From Aliidiomarina celeris (GTDB lineage: Bacteria > Pseudomonadota > Gammaproteobacteria > Enterobacterales > Alteromonadaceae), in assembly GCF_003316875.1 (NCBI RefSeq), contig NZ_QMIL01000001.1, positions 248,001 through 312,000 of the forward strand: a DNA stretch of 64,000 nt, in the 5' to 3' direction. A model generated the notes under the pieces. It searched no databases. It was not told where the DNA came from and saw only the letters and a list, made by a program, of their open reading frames with translations. Made by a program: the position numbers and the translations under genes. Shown in pieces: positions 53,796 to 64,000 of the stretch (the stretch's first letter is position 1; the number at the start of each line of letters is the position of its first letter).

Positions 53796-56279
53796 TTAAT
53801 CGCGTGGCGCACGCGGTGCCAACACTTCACGAGCGCCACCGGGCCCCGCTGCTGTTACGACGCCGCTGAGCTCCATTTGTTCCACAATTCGGGCCGCTCT
53901 ATTGTAACCAATTCTGAATTGGCGTTGCACTGAAGACACTGAAACTCGCCCTTTTTCGGTGACAAAAGCCACGGCTTCATCATAAAGTGGGTCTGACTCC
54001 GCATCTTCATCACTTTGTTCGCCTGGCAGCAACATGTCTTCGTTGGCGTCACCATTTAAAATTTCATCGAGATATTGGGGCTTCGCTCTTGCTTTCCAGT
54101 CGGCTACAACAGCGTGTACTTCATGGTCGTCTACAAAAGCGCCGTGCACGCGGGTAGGCACCCCACTGCCCGGCGGCAAATAGAGCATGTCACCTTGGCC
54201 GAGTAATTGGTCTGCACCGGGCTGATCAAGAATAGTGCGCGAGTCAATCTTCGATGATACTTGGAACGCGATACGGGTGGGTATATTTGCTTTAATCAAG
54301 CCGGTGATGACATCCACAGACGGTCGCTGCGTTGCTAAGATCAAATGAATCCCCGCCGCCCTCGCCTTCTGTGCAATGCGTGCAATCAGTTCTTCTACTT
54401 TTTTGCCCACAATCATCATCATGTCGGCGAATTCGTCCACCACCACGACAATATAAGGCAGTTTTCCAAGCTCCGGAGGCGACATGTCCATACTGTCACC
54501 GGGTTTCCATAATGGGTCTTTGATCGGTTGACCGGCTTCGATCGCCTCGAGAACTTTAACGTTATACCCTTTCAAGTTACGCACACCCAGGGCCGACATG
54601 AGCTTGTAACGACGTTCCATTTCGCCCACACACCAACGCAACGCGTTTGCCGCATCTTTCATATCGGTCACAACTTCCGCAAGCAAGTGCGGAATGCCTT
54701 CATACACCGACAATTCCAGCATTTTCGGGTCGATCATAATCAACCGTACATCTTCTGGCTGAGATTTATACAGCAGGCTAACAATCATAACGTTTACGCC
54801 TACGGATTTACCCGAACCAGTCGTTCCCGCTACCAATAAATGCGGCATTTTCGCCAAATCTACTACTACGGGTTTGCCCGCTATATCTTTGCCCAATACC
54901 ATGGTTAATGGCGAAACGTTGTTCTGGAAATGTTCGCACGCTAACACTTCCTGTAATTGAACAATTTCTCTATTCTTGTTGGGCAGCTCTAACCCAACGT
55001 ACGACTTGCCCGGGATCACTTCCACTACGCGAACTGCAACTGCCGACAAACTGCGGGCAATATCTTTTGCTAAATTGGATATTTTAGACACCTTCACACC
55101 CGGCGCTAAATCTAGCTCAAAGCGGGTGATTACAGGGCCGGGCTGAACACCCGCCACTTGTACGTCTACCCCAAAGTCTTTCAAAACGGCTTCTACCGTA
55201 CGGCTGATCTGGTCGAGTTCTTCTTGCGACAATGGATTTTCTTTTTGATTCGGGCGGTCGAGCAAGGCCAGCGAAGGTAAGGGATCAAACGCCGGCGCTG
55301 GAGTGTCCGCTTCATCTTCACTTTCAGGCCAGTCTTCTTGACTTTCAGTGTCCTCAGGCTCGAGCTCCGGCTCTGCCTCAATTTCGCTCTCTGCTAAGCT
55401 GAAATCGTCGTCTATCACAGGTTCGTTCCGGTCTGCTACTACAGACGGCAATGGTAGGCTGCGCTCAAGCTTTGTCGGTGTTAATGGCAGGCGATCCCAT
55501 TCAGATCGATCGCCTTCGGTGTCAGCTTCATTTTGTGCAGGCTCCGACTGTGGGCCTTTTTTCTTCTGCCAAAACAACAAACGCTGCCACCATGCTGACT
55601 TTTCTGCCGCATTGTGGGTTTTCGGCGCACTGGTTTCCAGAGTATCGGCGTTGACCTTGTTGCCAGTCTCACTATCACGCGCTGCAAATACCTTGCGGCT
55701 CATAGCTACGCTAGAGTCCACTACAAATAGCAAACCGCGAATGGTCCACTTGCCAATCGAGTCCACCACGCTTAACCAAGAAATGCCACTGATTAAAGTT
55801 ATTCCAGAGAGCACAAAGGTAAGCAGCAGCAACAGCGAGCCCGCAACATTGAAGTAAGGCAGCATGGCGTCGCTAATCACGGCTCCCAACACACCACCCG
55901 CTGGAACTGAATACACCTCAGTGAGGTTCAAACTTGCTAAGCCCGTGCAGCCAGCAATCAGTAAAATAATACCGATAAGGCGCAGGCCCAGCGTTAAGTA
56001 GTCAATTTCAACCAGTTGCCGTGGCGTATAAAACAGAAAGTAACCGGCTAACATTACTAAAAACGGAACCGTAAAAGCCGTTATGCCCAAAGAAAATAGC
56101 ATAAGATCACTCACCCAAGCGCCAACGGCACCTGCAGCATTCTGGATCTCTTGTGTGTAACCCGCCTGAGACCAGCCTGGGTCAGCGGGATGAAAAGTAA
56201 CCAATGCGGTGAGTAAAAATAAACTCAAGGCACCGGTAAGAATAAGGCCTGCTTCTAGTAATCGTTGTACGCCTGTCAT
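53796..56279 (-). CDS. ftsK: DNA translocase FtsK
   Basis: Septal DNA pump that clears chromosomes and activates XerCD at dif. The 827 residues have four to five N-terminal membrane helices (about 10-180). An acidic, low-complexity linker (about 205-345) follows, shorter than in E. coli. The RecA-like motor then carries Walker A GTTGSGKS (485-492) and Walker [14 protein letters not shown]. The C-terminal winged-helix gamma domain ([23 protein letters not shown]) reads KOPS sites. It begins 7 bases after lrp. Confidence 0.96.
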   Translation of the reverse strand: MTGVQRLLEAGLILTGALSLFLLTALVTFHPADPGWSQAGYTQEIQNAAGAVGAWVSDLMLFSLGITAFTVPFLVMLAGYFLFYTPRQLVEIDYLTLGLRLIGIILLIAGCTGLASLNLTEVYSVPAGGVLGAVISDAMLPYFNVAGSLLLLLTFVLSGITLISGISWLSVVDSIGKWTIRGLLFVVDSSVAMSRKVFAARDSETGNKVNADTLETSAPKTHNAAEKSAWWQRLLFWQKKKGPQSEPAQNEADTEGDRSEWDRLPLTPTKLERSLPLPSVVADRNEPVIDDDFSLAESEIEAEPELEPEDTESQEDWPESEDEADTPAPAFDPLPSLALLDRPNQKENPLSQEELDQISRTVEAVLKDFGVDVQVAGVQPGPVITRFELDLAPGVKVSKISNLAKDIARSLSAVAVRVVEVIPGKSYVGLELPNKNREIVQLQEVLACEHFQNNVSPLTMVLGKDIAGKPVVVDLAKMPHLLVAGTTGSGKSVGVNVMIVSLLYKSQPEDVRLIMIDPKMLELSVYEGIPHLLAEVVTDMKDAANALRWCVGEMERRYKLMSALGVRNLKGYNVKVLEAIEAGQPIKDPLWKPGDSMDMSPPELGKLPYIVVVVDEFADMMMIVGKKVEELIARIAQKARAAGIHLILATQRPSVDVITGLIKANIPTRIAFQVSSKIDSRTILDQPGADQLLGQGDMLYLPPGSGVPTRVHGAFVDDHEVHAVVADWKARAKPQYLDEILNGDANEDMLLPGEQSDEDAESDPLYDEAVAFVTEKGRVSVSSVQRQFRIGYNRAARIVEQMELSGVVTAAGPGGAREVLAPRAPRD

Positions 56280-56286
56280 GATATTG

Positions 56287-56769
56287 CTAGCCCTTTATCA
56301 GAACTTTATTGTCTTGTTTTACTGCTTCCATTACTACGTAGGTGCGCGACTCATTTACACCCGGCATGTTCAGCAATGTTTCCCCAAGCAGCTTTCTATA
56401 CGCAGCCATATCGGCCACACGCGCCTTTAATAAAAAATCAAAATCACCCGACACTAAATGGCACTCAAGTATTTCGTCGGTTTTGCGAGCCGCCTCGCTA
56501 AACTCAGCAAAGGCGTCGGACGAGGTTCGACTCAACGTAATCTCAACAAAAACCAAGAGTGGAGAGCCGAGCTTATCGGGATTAATGCGCGCCGTATACC
56601 CTTCTATAATACCCATTCGCTCAAGCTTTCGCACCCGCTCTAAACATGGTGTTGCGCTCAGCCCTACAGCCTTCGAAAGTGCGGCATTAGAAATACGCCC
56701 GTTCTCTTGCAACAGGCGCAATATTTTACGATCAATGCGGTCAATAGTTGTTTTTTCTGTCGTTTTCAT
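56287..56769 (-). CDS. lrp: Leucine-responsive regulatory protein Lrp
   Basis: Global regulator of amino acid metabolism of 160 residues. An N-terminal AsnC-type helix-turn-helix ([39 protein letters not shown]) is followed by the RAM ligand domain ([34 protein letters not shown]). Its place before ftsK marks it as the true Lrp, not a local paralogue. It is divergent from ald across 164 bases, so regulation of alanine dehydrogenase by Lrp is likely but not shown. Confidence 0.95.
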   Translation of the reverse strand: MKTTEKTTIDRIDRKILRLLQENGRISNAALSKAVGLSATPCLERVRKLERMGIIEGYTARINPDKLGSPLLVFVEITLSRTSSDAFAEFSEAARKTDEILECHLVSGDFDFLLKARVADMAAYRKLLGETLLNMPGVNESRTYVVMEAVKQDNKVLIKG

Positions 56770-56933
56770 CTTTGCTAGTTAAATACTCTGCCTAATGCGG
56801 CAATATTAGCATATAACACAACTAAAGACCGTAAAAAAAGTGAGTCACCCCAACCCCTGCTAGGCTATACTTTCGCTCATTCTTTACCACTAACTTTGCG
56901 AAAAAGTTACTCTTTAAAGTTGAGGCACAAACA

Positions 56934-59097
<2,164 letters not shown>

Positions 59098-59142
59098 GCT
59101 TTATGAGGGTGAGTTCTTTTCGAGCCCACCCTCGTTAATCTG

Positions 59143-59850
59143 ATGATCCCGATTCTCTGTCTTGCCTCTGTTGCCTTTCCGGACGTTGAGCAGGCATTAA
59201 CCGAACCCAACGGCCTACTCGCTGCCGGCGGAGATCTCTCTGTAGCGCGATTAATCGCAGCCTATCAACACGGCATCTTCCCATGGTTTACCCAGAGTGA
59301 TCCAATTCTCTGGTGGTCGCCAAACCCACGAGCTGTATTCTGGCCAAGCGAATTACATATAAGCCGAAGCTTACGCAAATTTATCAAGAAAACCCCGTAT
59401 CGCTACACCATAAATACTGAGTTTCCTGCCGTTATTGAGAGCTGCGCCACTGCGCATGCAGCCCAAAGCGGTACCTGGATTACCCCTGCCATGCAAGAAG
59501 CCTATGTGCGGCTACACCAAGCAGGTTATGCACACTCTATCGAAGTTTGGCAGCACAATGAACTCGTTGGTGGTCTTTATGGTGTTCAAGTGGGAAGTGT
59601 CTTTTGCGGCGAAAGCATGTTTCATCGGGCAGACAATGCATCAAAATGTGCTTTGTTAGCACTCGCTCATCATCTCATTCCATATGGCTTAACACTGATC
59701 GACTGCCAAATGCCGAACCCTCACCTTATGCGCTTAGGAGCTCAGCCATGTAGTCGCCAGGAATTCCAACAGCATTTACAAAGCGGCAAAAGAACGAGCT
59801 TACCGGCTTCTGCATTTTTACCCCAGCCTATTGATTTGTGGCATTTCTAA
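59143..59850 (+). CDS. aat: Leucyl/phenylalanyl-tRNA--protein transferase
   Basis: Transfers Leu or Phe to proteins with N-terminal Lys or Arg, creating the N-degron read by ClpS. The 235 residues include EPNGLLAAGGDLSVARLIAAYQHGIFPW, DPILWWSPNPRAV, SIEVW and GGLYGVQVGSVFCGESMFHR, all typical of Aat. A hairpin (59105-59133) lies just before the ATG. No arginyl-transferase (bpt) gene follows, and infA comes next after 157 bases. Confidence 0.96.
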   Translation: MIPILCLASVAFPDVEQALTEPNGLLAAGGDLSVARLIAAYQHGIFPWFTQSDPILWWSPNPRAVFWPSELHISRSLRKFIKKTPYRYTINTEFPAVIESCATAHAAQSGTWITPAMQEAYVRLHQAGYAHSIEVWQHNELVGGLYGVQVGSVFCGESMFHRADNASKCALLALAHHLIPYGLTLIDCQMPNPHLMRLGAQPCSRQEFQQHLQSGKRTSLPASAFLPQPIDLWHF

Positions 59851-60007
59851 TCGAAACGCGTTAAAATCCCCCGCGTTTTTAATTCGGCGTCCTGCTGGGT
59901 GCTCATGGTTTACAAAGCTAAATGTTTGTAAAACCGATAAACTTTTAATTTAAACGCGCATAAATCAATAGGCACCGCCCTACTGTCGATCAAGATTCGA
60001 GGAATAA

Positions 60008-60226
<219 letters not shown>

Positions 60227-60261
60227 TTTTAGGCCGTTATTTTAAGCATAAGCGCGAAGAA

Positions 60262-60290
60262 CAAAAAACCCGGCACAAGCCGGGTTTTCA
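60262..60290. terminator. Bidirectional terminator between infA and clpA
   Basis: Stem AACCCGGC / GCCGGGTT (60267-60274, 60279-60286) with a 4-base loop and T-runs on both strands, between two convergent genes. Confidence 0.9.
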
Positions 60291-60291
60291 T

Positions 60292-62547
60292 CTAAGCTAC
60301 CGTTTCACTCTCATTGTCGAAGCTGAAATGCAACCCTTCACTGTTTTCTTCAACACTCACTTGAACATTTCCACCTTGCGCTAAGCGACCAAACAAAATT
60401 TCATTGGCCAGCGGCTTTTTCAAATGCTCTTGAATAATGCGCTCCATAGGTCTTGCGCCCATCGCCTTATCGTAACCATTCTCAGCGAGCCAAGCGCGTG
60501 CTGCTGTATCAAGTTCTATCGACACTCCTTTGCGATCAAGCTGAGCCTGTAACTCGCAAATAAATTTGTCCACCACCTGAAGAATAATTTCCTCGTCCAA
60601 GTGATTAAACCAAATAATACCGTCGAGTCGGTTACGAAACTCAGGTGTGAATATTTTATTAATTTCAGCTAAAGCGTCGAAGCTATGATCTTGCTGACGG
60701 AAGCCAATCGACTTTTTCACCGTTTCACGGACGCCTGCATTGGTGGTCATAACAAGCACAACATTACGGAAATCTGCCTTGCGCCCATTGTTGTCGGTAA
60801 GCGTGCCATTATCCATCACTTGCAATAGAATGTTGTAAATATCGCCATGCGCCTTTTCAATTTCATCAAGCAGTACCACGGAGTACGGGTTTTTAATAAC
60901 GGCTTCGGTTAATAAACCGCCTTGCTCATAACCCACGTAGCCTGGCGGTGCACCGATTAACCGGCTTACGGCATGACGCTCCATATATTCCGACATATCA
61001 AAGCGCAGTAGCTCTACCCCCATGGCCTTAGCAAGCTGTTGCGTGACCTCTGTTTTACCCACACCTGTAGGCCCAGCAAATAAGAACGAACCCACCGGTT
61101 TGTGCTCACCGCCTAAGCCTGAGCGCGACAAACGAATGGCCGACACGAGGCTGTCTATTGCTTCGTCCTGGCCAAAAACCACCAACTTAAGGTTGCGGTC
61201 TAATTGTTTCAACATGCTCTGGTCGGTTCGCGACACCGATTGCGCGGGAATTCGCGCTATTTTGGCAATAATGCTTTCAATGTCGCCTACGCCTATGGTC
61301 TTTTTGCGTTTTGAAGGTGGCAACAAGCGCTGGCTTGCACCGGCTTCGTCCATTACATCAATGGCTTTATCCGGTAAATGCCGTTCATTGATGTATTTCG
61401 CCGACAACTCGGCAGCTGCGCGGATTGCAGGCTGGGTATAACGAATACCATGGTGCTCTTCGTAACGATCGCGTAAGCCCATTAAAATGCGCGTAGTGTC
61501 TTCAACTGAGGGCTCGGGCACGTCTATTTTCTGGAACCGACGCACCAATGCACGATCTTTTTCAAAAATATTCTTATATTCTTGGTATGTTGTAGATCCA
61601 ATGCACTTCAATTCACCGCCACTCAATAACGGCTTCAACAAGTTAGACGCGTCCATTACACCACCCGACGCAGCCCCTGCACCTACGATGGTGTGAATTT
61701 CGTCGATAAACAAAATAGCATGCTCTTGCTGGCTCACTTCTTTGAGCAGTGCTTTAAACCGCTTCTCAAAATCGCCTCGGTATTTTGTGCCGGCTAACAA
61801 CCCACCCATGTCTAAACTGTAAATGGTTGCGTCACCAATAACTTCCGGCACCTCTCCTTGCACAATTCGATAGGCGAGCCCTTCGGCTAAAGCAGTTTTA
61901 CCTACACCCGCCTCACCGACAAACAGCGGGTTATTTTTCCGCCGCCGACACAGCACTTGAATGGCCCGCTCAAGTTCGTCGTCGCGGCCAATCAAAGGAT
62001 CTATTTTGCCTGCCAAGGCACGCTTGTTTAAATTGGTACAAAAACGCGAAAGGTACGTGGCTTCTTTTTCTGCACCCTCCTCTCCAAGCGTTTCCTCACT
62101 TGCTGCAGACTCTTCGTCGGTGCGCGAAATACCATGCGAAATAAAGTTTACAATGTCTAACCGTGTTACATCGTGTTTATTCAGTAAGTAAACGGCTTGC
62201 GACTCTTGCTCACTAAAAATAGCAACCAGCACATTCGCACCGCTTACCTCAGAGTTTCCTGAACTTTGCACATGAAATACGGCGCGCTGCAGTACGCGTT
62301 GAAAACCTAGTGTTGGCTGCGTTTCGGCGTCACCTTCTCCGAGTTTCGGCGTAGATCGTTCAATGTAACTGAATAATTCGTCTTTCAAATGTTCAAAGTT
62401 TACACCGCAGGAACGCAAGGCATCCGCGGCTTCCGGATTGTCGAGCAATGCCAATAGCAAATGCTCCACAGTCATAAGTTCATGTCTACGTTCACGTGCA
62501 ATACGAAAAGCATCATTTAACGTGAGCTCTAGCGCTTTATTCAGCAT
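60292..62547 (-). CDS. clpA: ATP-dependent Clp protease ATP-binding subunit ClpA
   Basis: Unfoldase that feeds proteins to ClpP. The 751 residues have the double Clp N-domain (about 1-145), an acidic Glu-rich linker, and two AAA+ modules with Walker A GEAGVGKT (211-218) and GPTGVGKT (492-499). The ClpP-docking loop reads S-I-G-F where E. coli has I-G-L. The C-terminal D2 small domain (GYDKAMGARPMERII) is intact. clpS lies 25 bases upstream on the same strand. Confidence 0.97.
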   Translation of the reverse strand: MLNKALELTLNDAFRIARERRHELMTVEHLLLALLDNPEAADALRSCGVNFEHLKDELFSYIERSTPKLGEGDAETQPTLGFQRVLQRAVFHVQSSGNSEVSGANVLVAIFSEQESQAVYLLNKHDVTRLDIVNFISHGISRTDEESAASEETLGEEGAEKEATYLSRFCTNLNKRALAGKIDPLIGRDDELERAIQVLCRRRKNNPLFVGEAGVGKTALAEGLAYRIVQGEVPEVIGDATIYSLDMGGLLAGTKYRGDFEKRFKALLKEVSQQEHAILFIDEIHTIVGAGAASGGVMDASNLLKPLLSGGELKCIGSTTYQEYKNIFEKDRALVRRFQKIDVPEPSVEDTTRILMGLRDRYEEHHGIRYTQPAIRAAAELSAKYINERHLPDKAIDVMDEAGASQRLLPPSKRKKTIGVGDIESIIAKIARIPAQSVSRTDQSMLKQLDRNLKLVVFGQDEAIDSLVSAIRLSRSGLGGEHKPVGSFLFAGPTGVGKTEVTQQLAKAMGVELLRFDMSEYMERHAVSRLIGAPPGYVGYEQGGLLTEAVIKNPYSVVLLDEIEKAHGDIYNILLQVMDNGTLTDNNGRKADFRNVVLVMTTNAGVRETVKKSIGFRQQDHSFDALAEINKIFTPEFRNRLDGIIWFNHLDEEIILQVVDKFICELQAQLDRKGVSIELDTAARAWLAENGYDKAMGARPMERIIQEHLKKPLANEILFGRLAQGGNVQVSVEENSEGLHFSFDNESETVA

Positions 62548-62572
62548 AGGTGCCTCCTACTGCTATAAATGA

Positions 62573-62890
62573 TTAGGCCTGCTCCATCGTACAGAGCAAA
62601 GGATGCTGATGTTCTCGTGCATATTGATTCACCTGCACTACTTTCGTTTCCGCTATTTCGGCTGAATATACACCGCAAATGGCTTTTCCCTGATAGTGAA
62701 CTTTTAGCATAACATCGGTTGCTGCTTCCTGGTCGAGCTTAAAAAAACGAACAAGTACCTCAATGACAAAGTCCATTGGGGTGTAGTCGTCGTTGTTCAA
62801 AAGCACCTGATACTGCGAAGGTGGTGTTAAACCAACAATGGTCTCTTCGTCGAGATGGTGCTCGGGCAATGAATCACTGTACTTACTCAT
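62573..62890 (-). CDS. clpS: ClpA adaptor ClpS
   Basis: Adaptor that binds N-degron substrates (Leu, Phe, Tyr, Trp at the N-terminus) and delivers them to ClpA. From the ATG at 62890 it is 105 residues, equal to the family. It has [27 protein letters not shown] and [25 protein letters not shown], with the degron pocket residues. The frame extends 24 codons upstream but without support. The ribosome site is weak, and a TATAGT just upstream raises the possibility of a very short leader. Confidence 0.95.
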   Translation of the reverse strand: MSKYSDSLPEHHLDEETIVGLTPPSQYQVLLNNDDYTPMDFVIEVLVRFFKLDQEAATDVMLKVHYQGKAICGVYSAEIAETKVVQVNQYAREHQHPLLCTMEQA

Positions 62891-63263
62891 ATTTATACTA
62901 TAGTCGCTTGATTTGGGTTCAGGGAAATCGAAAGCTAATTTTTTTGTTAACATTTTGTACAAAAAAGCCGATAAATTCCTTGACTAATATTTAACCTACT
63001 CTAGAGTTAGATATGGTGTTTTTAAAACGTGTTTTCAAGGTACAGAATAAACTGAACCGACACGAGCACCAAGCCCATTCGCTTTAAAACGCAGAGCAAT
63101 GGTTAAACAAAGTACACGTAGTATTCATCCAGAGCTACGGGCGAGGCAAACACCGCAACAATGTAAATTCGTTTACTTGTTGTCAACATACAAATAACAA
63201 GGCTGTGGCCTGGCTCCGAACTATAAAGCTCGTTGTTTGAACGACAAAGAAGGAAGTAGAAGT
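62891..63263. other. Divergent intergenic region between clpS and cspD
   Basis: About 370 bases without a credible gene. On the plus strand TTGACT (62980-62985), a 16-base spacer and TAGAGT (63002-63007) could start a cspD transcript with a leader of about 250 bases, as expected for cold-shock-type genes. AAGGAAG precedes the cspD start. A 31-codon frame from 63099 has no ribosome site and is not called. Confidence 0.5.
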
Positions 63264-63491
63264 ATGGCAACCGGCAAGGTGAAATGGTTCAATAATTCTA
63301 AAGGTTTTGGTTTTATTGAAAGTGAAGCTCGTAGTGGCGATATATTCGCACACTACTCAACCATTCAAATGGAAGGCTACCGCACCCTAAAAGCAGGCCA
63401 AGAAGTCGAGTTCGAACTCGAGGAAGGCCCAAAAGGCTTACATGCGGTTCAAATTGTTCCCGCTGCAGGCGAGTCACCCGGCGAGGGTTGA
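63264..63491 (+). CDS. cspD: Cold-shock-like protein CspD
   Basis: Single-stranded nucleic acid binding protein of 75 residues. The RNP motifs are present (KGFGFIESE and DIFAHYS), and [16 protein letters not shown] marks it as CspD rather than CspA. CspD inhibits replication and appears in stationary phase in E. coli. The frame extends 9 codons upstream; I chose the ATG at 63264 with AAGGA about 9 bases before it. It is divergent from clpS, as in enterobacteria. Confidence 0.96.
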   Translation: MATGKVKWFNNSKGFGFIESEARSGDIFAHYSTIQMEGYRTLKAGQEVEFELEEGPKGLHAVQIVPAAGESPGEG

Positions 63492-63505
63492 GCCAAGCCC
63501 GCAGA

Positions 63506-63535
63506 AAAAATGCCAGCAATCGCTGGCATTTTTAT
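63506..63535. terminator. Intrinsic terminator after cspD
   Basis: Stem TGCCAGC / GCTGGCA (63511-63517, 63522-63528) with a 4-base loop, flanked by an A-run and a T-run. It may also serve the convergent yejK gene. Confidence 0.85.
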
Positions 63536-63580
63536 TTATCAATCCTTTGTTCGGTAGCTTCAAAACCTCGCTATTTGGCG

Positions 63581-64000
63581 CTAATCATTAAGCCCAAAGT
63601 AACGGCGCAGCTGGTCGCGCAAATTCGGCGGTGTACCCGTAATGGTTAAGGTATCGGTGGCAGGGTCATACTGTACACGCTCCCCAAGCATCTTCTGTTC
63701 AAAAGCAACACTTAAACCGCCGCCTTGGCCTTGGAACTTAACTAACTGACGAAGCGCCGATTTGTCGGCTGGAAATTCGTCTGGTAATTCCTTGTCTTGC
63801 GCTGCCGTATATTGCTTTAACGACGGAGCTCCCTTTTCTTGTAGCCGCGCATCAAGATCCTTCACTCGAATTCGCTCGCCGCTTTGCCACTGCTCGCCAC
63901 AATAGTCGTAAACCTCTTGGCGCACCTGCTCTGCTACGTCACGTGGAATTTCGTTGTTTGCGACAAACGCCTGAACACTGTGCACGAGGCTTTCTGTGCT
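63581..64000 (-). CDS. yejK: Nucleoid-associated protein YejK/NdpA, C-terminal part
   Basis: The last 139 residues of a nucleoid-associated protein of about 335. The frame stays open to the window edge, so the 5' end is missing, and the GTG at 63985 is internal. The segment includes VYDYCGEQWQSGE, LRQLVKFQGQGGGLSVAFEQKMLGERV, and the family C-terminus YDPATDTLTITGTPPNLRDQLRRYFG. It converges with cspD. YejK binds the nucleoid and topoisomerase IV in E. coli. Confidence 0.9.
   Translation of the reverse strand, partial: STESLVHSVQAFVANNEIPRDVAEQVRQEVYDYCGEQWQSGERIRVKDLDARLQEKGAPSLKQYTAAQDKELPDEFPADKSALRQLVKFQGQGGGLSVAFEQKMLGERVQYDPATDTLTITGTPPNLRDQLRRYFGLND

Noticed and set aside
55348-55857. 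A 169-residue frame antisense to ftsK
   Set aside because: Ser-rich shadow of the acidic linker of FtsK.

Overview
The window looks like ordinary chromosome of a marine gammaproteobacterium of the order Alteromonadales. Idiomarinaceae is my best guess, from recalled protein similarity and gene order and not from any search. Base composition is near balanced, genes are tightly packed on both strands, and many neighbours overlap by 1, 4 or 8 nt, implying translational coupling. I see no prophage, insertion sequence, integron, CRISPR array or rRNA operon. Five tRNA genes are present.

Layout: (1) 1-1.6 kb: the 3' part of a CzcA/CusA-type RND pump facing a DUF3703 gene. (2) 1.9-9 kb: fabA, then on the minus strand rlmKL, a small glutaredoxin-like gene, uup, a DUF3466 protein and rmf. 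The rmf gene is short and lies under a longer spurious open frame. (3) 9-17 kb: initiator tRNA and cls; then gdhB, pyrD and zapC on the minus strand. (4) 17-26 kb, minus strand: nhaC, pepN and a DUF2835 gene; and yeaC-like, msrC, an acidic unknown, proQ and prc. (5) 26-33 kb: an AGCS symporter, gap (long form) with an M14 carboxypeptidase, msrB and pyk. (6) 32.5-41 kb: a DUF6279 lipoprotein, a LytS/LytTR-type two-component pair, an M61 peptidase, an M23 peptidase coupled to a two-domain PTPS-like protein, and a divergent LysE exporter / LysR regulator pair. (7) 41-44 kb, minus strand: uvrY, uvrC, pgsA and a Gly-Cys-Leu tRNA operon. (8) 44.5-47.6 kb: a DUF2868 membrane protein and DUF3482 GTPase pair, and tRNA-Ser. 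(9) 47.8-49.7 kb: yccA, tusD, tusC, tusE. (10) 49.6-56.8 kb, minus strand: lrp, ftsK, lolA, rarA, two crcB genes, serS. (11) 56.9-64 kb: ald, trxB, aat, infA on the plus strand; clpS and clpA on the minus strand; cspD; and the truncated yejK.

How the genes fit together: the last 16 kb keep the gammaproteobacterial block running from serS to cspD. It contains the N-end rule parts (Aat makes the degron, ClpS reads it, ClpA unfolds). The fabA/rmf/uup/rlmKL/zapC/pyrD set and the uvrY/uvrC/pgsA/tRNA set are also familiar orders. TusDC and TusE supply sulfur relay for tRNA 2-thiouridine, but no tusB is present. MsrB and MsrC repair oxidised methionine.

No dramatic new system is evident. The points most worth checking are the uvrY product whose receiver has lost its phosphorylation residues, the tusDC-tusE cluster without tusB, the DUF2868/DUF3482 pair, the acidic unknown wedged between msrC and proQ, the tandem crcB pair, and the PTPS-like protein whose motifs are split between two domains.
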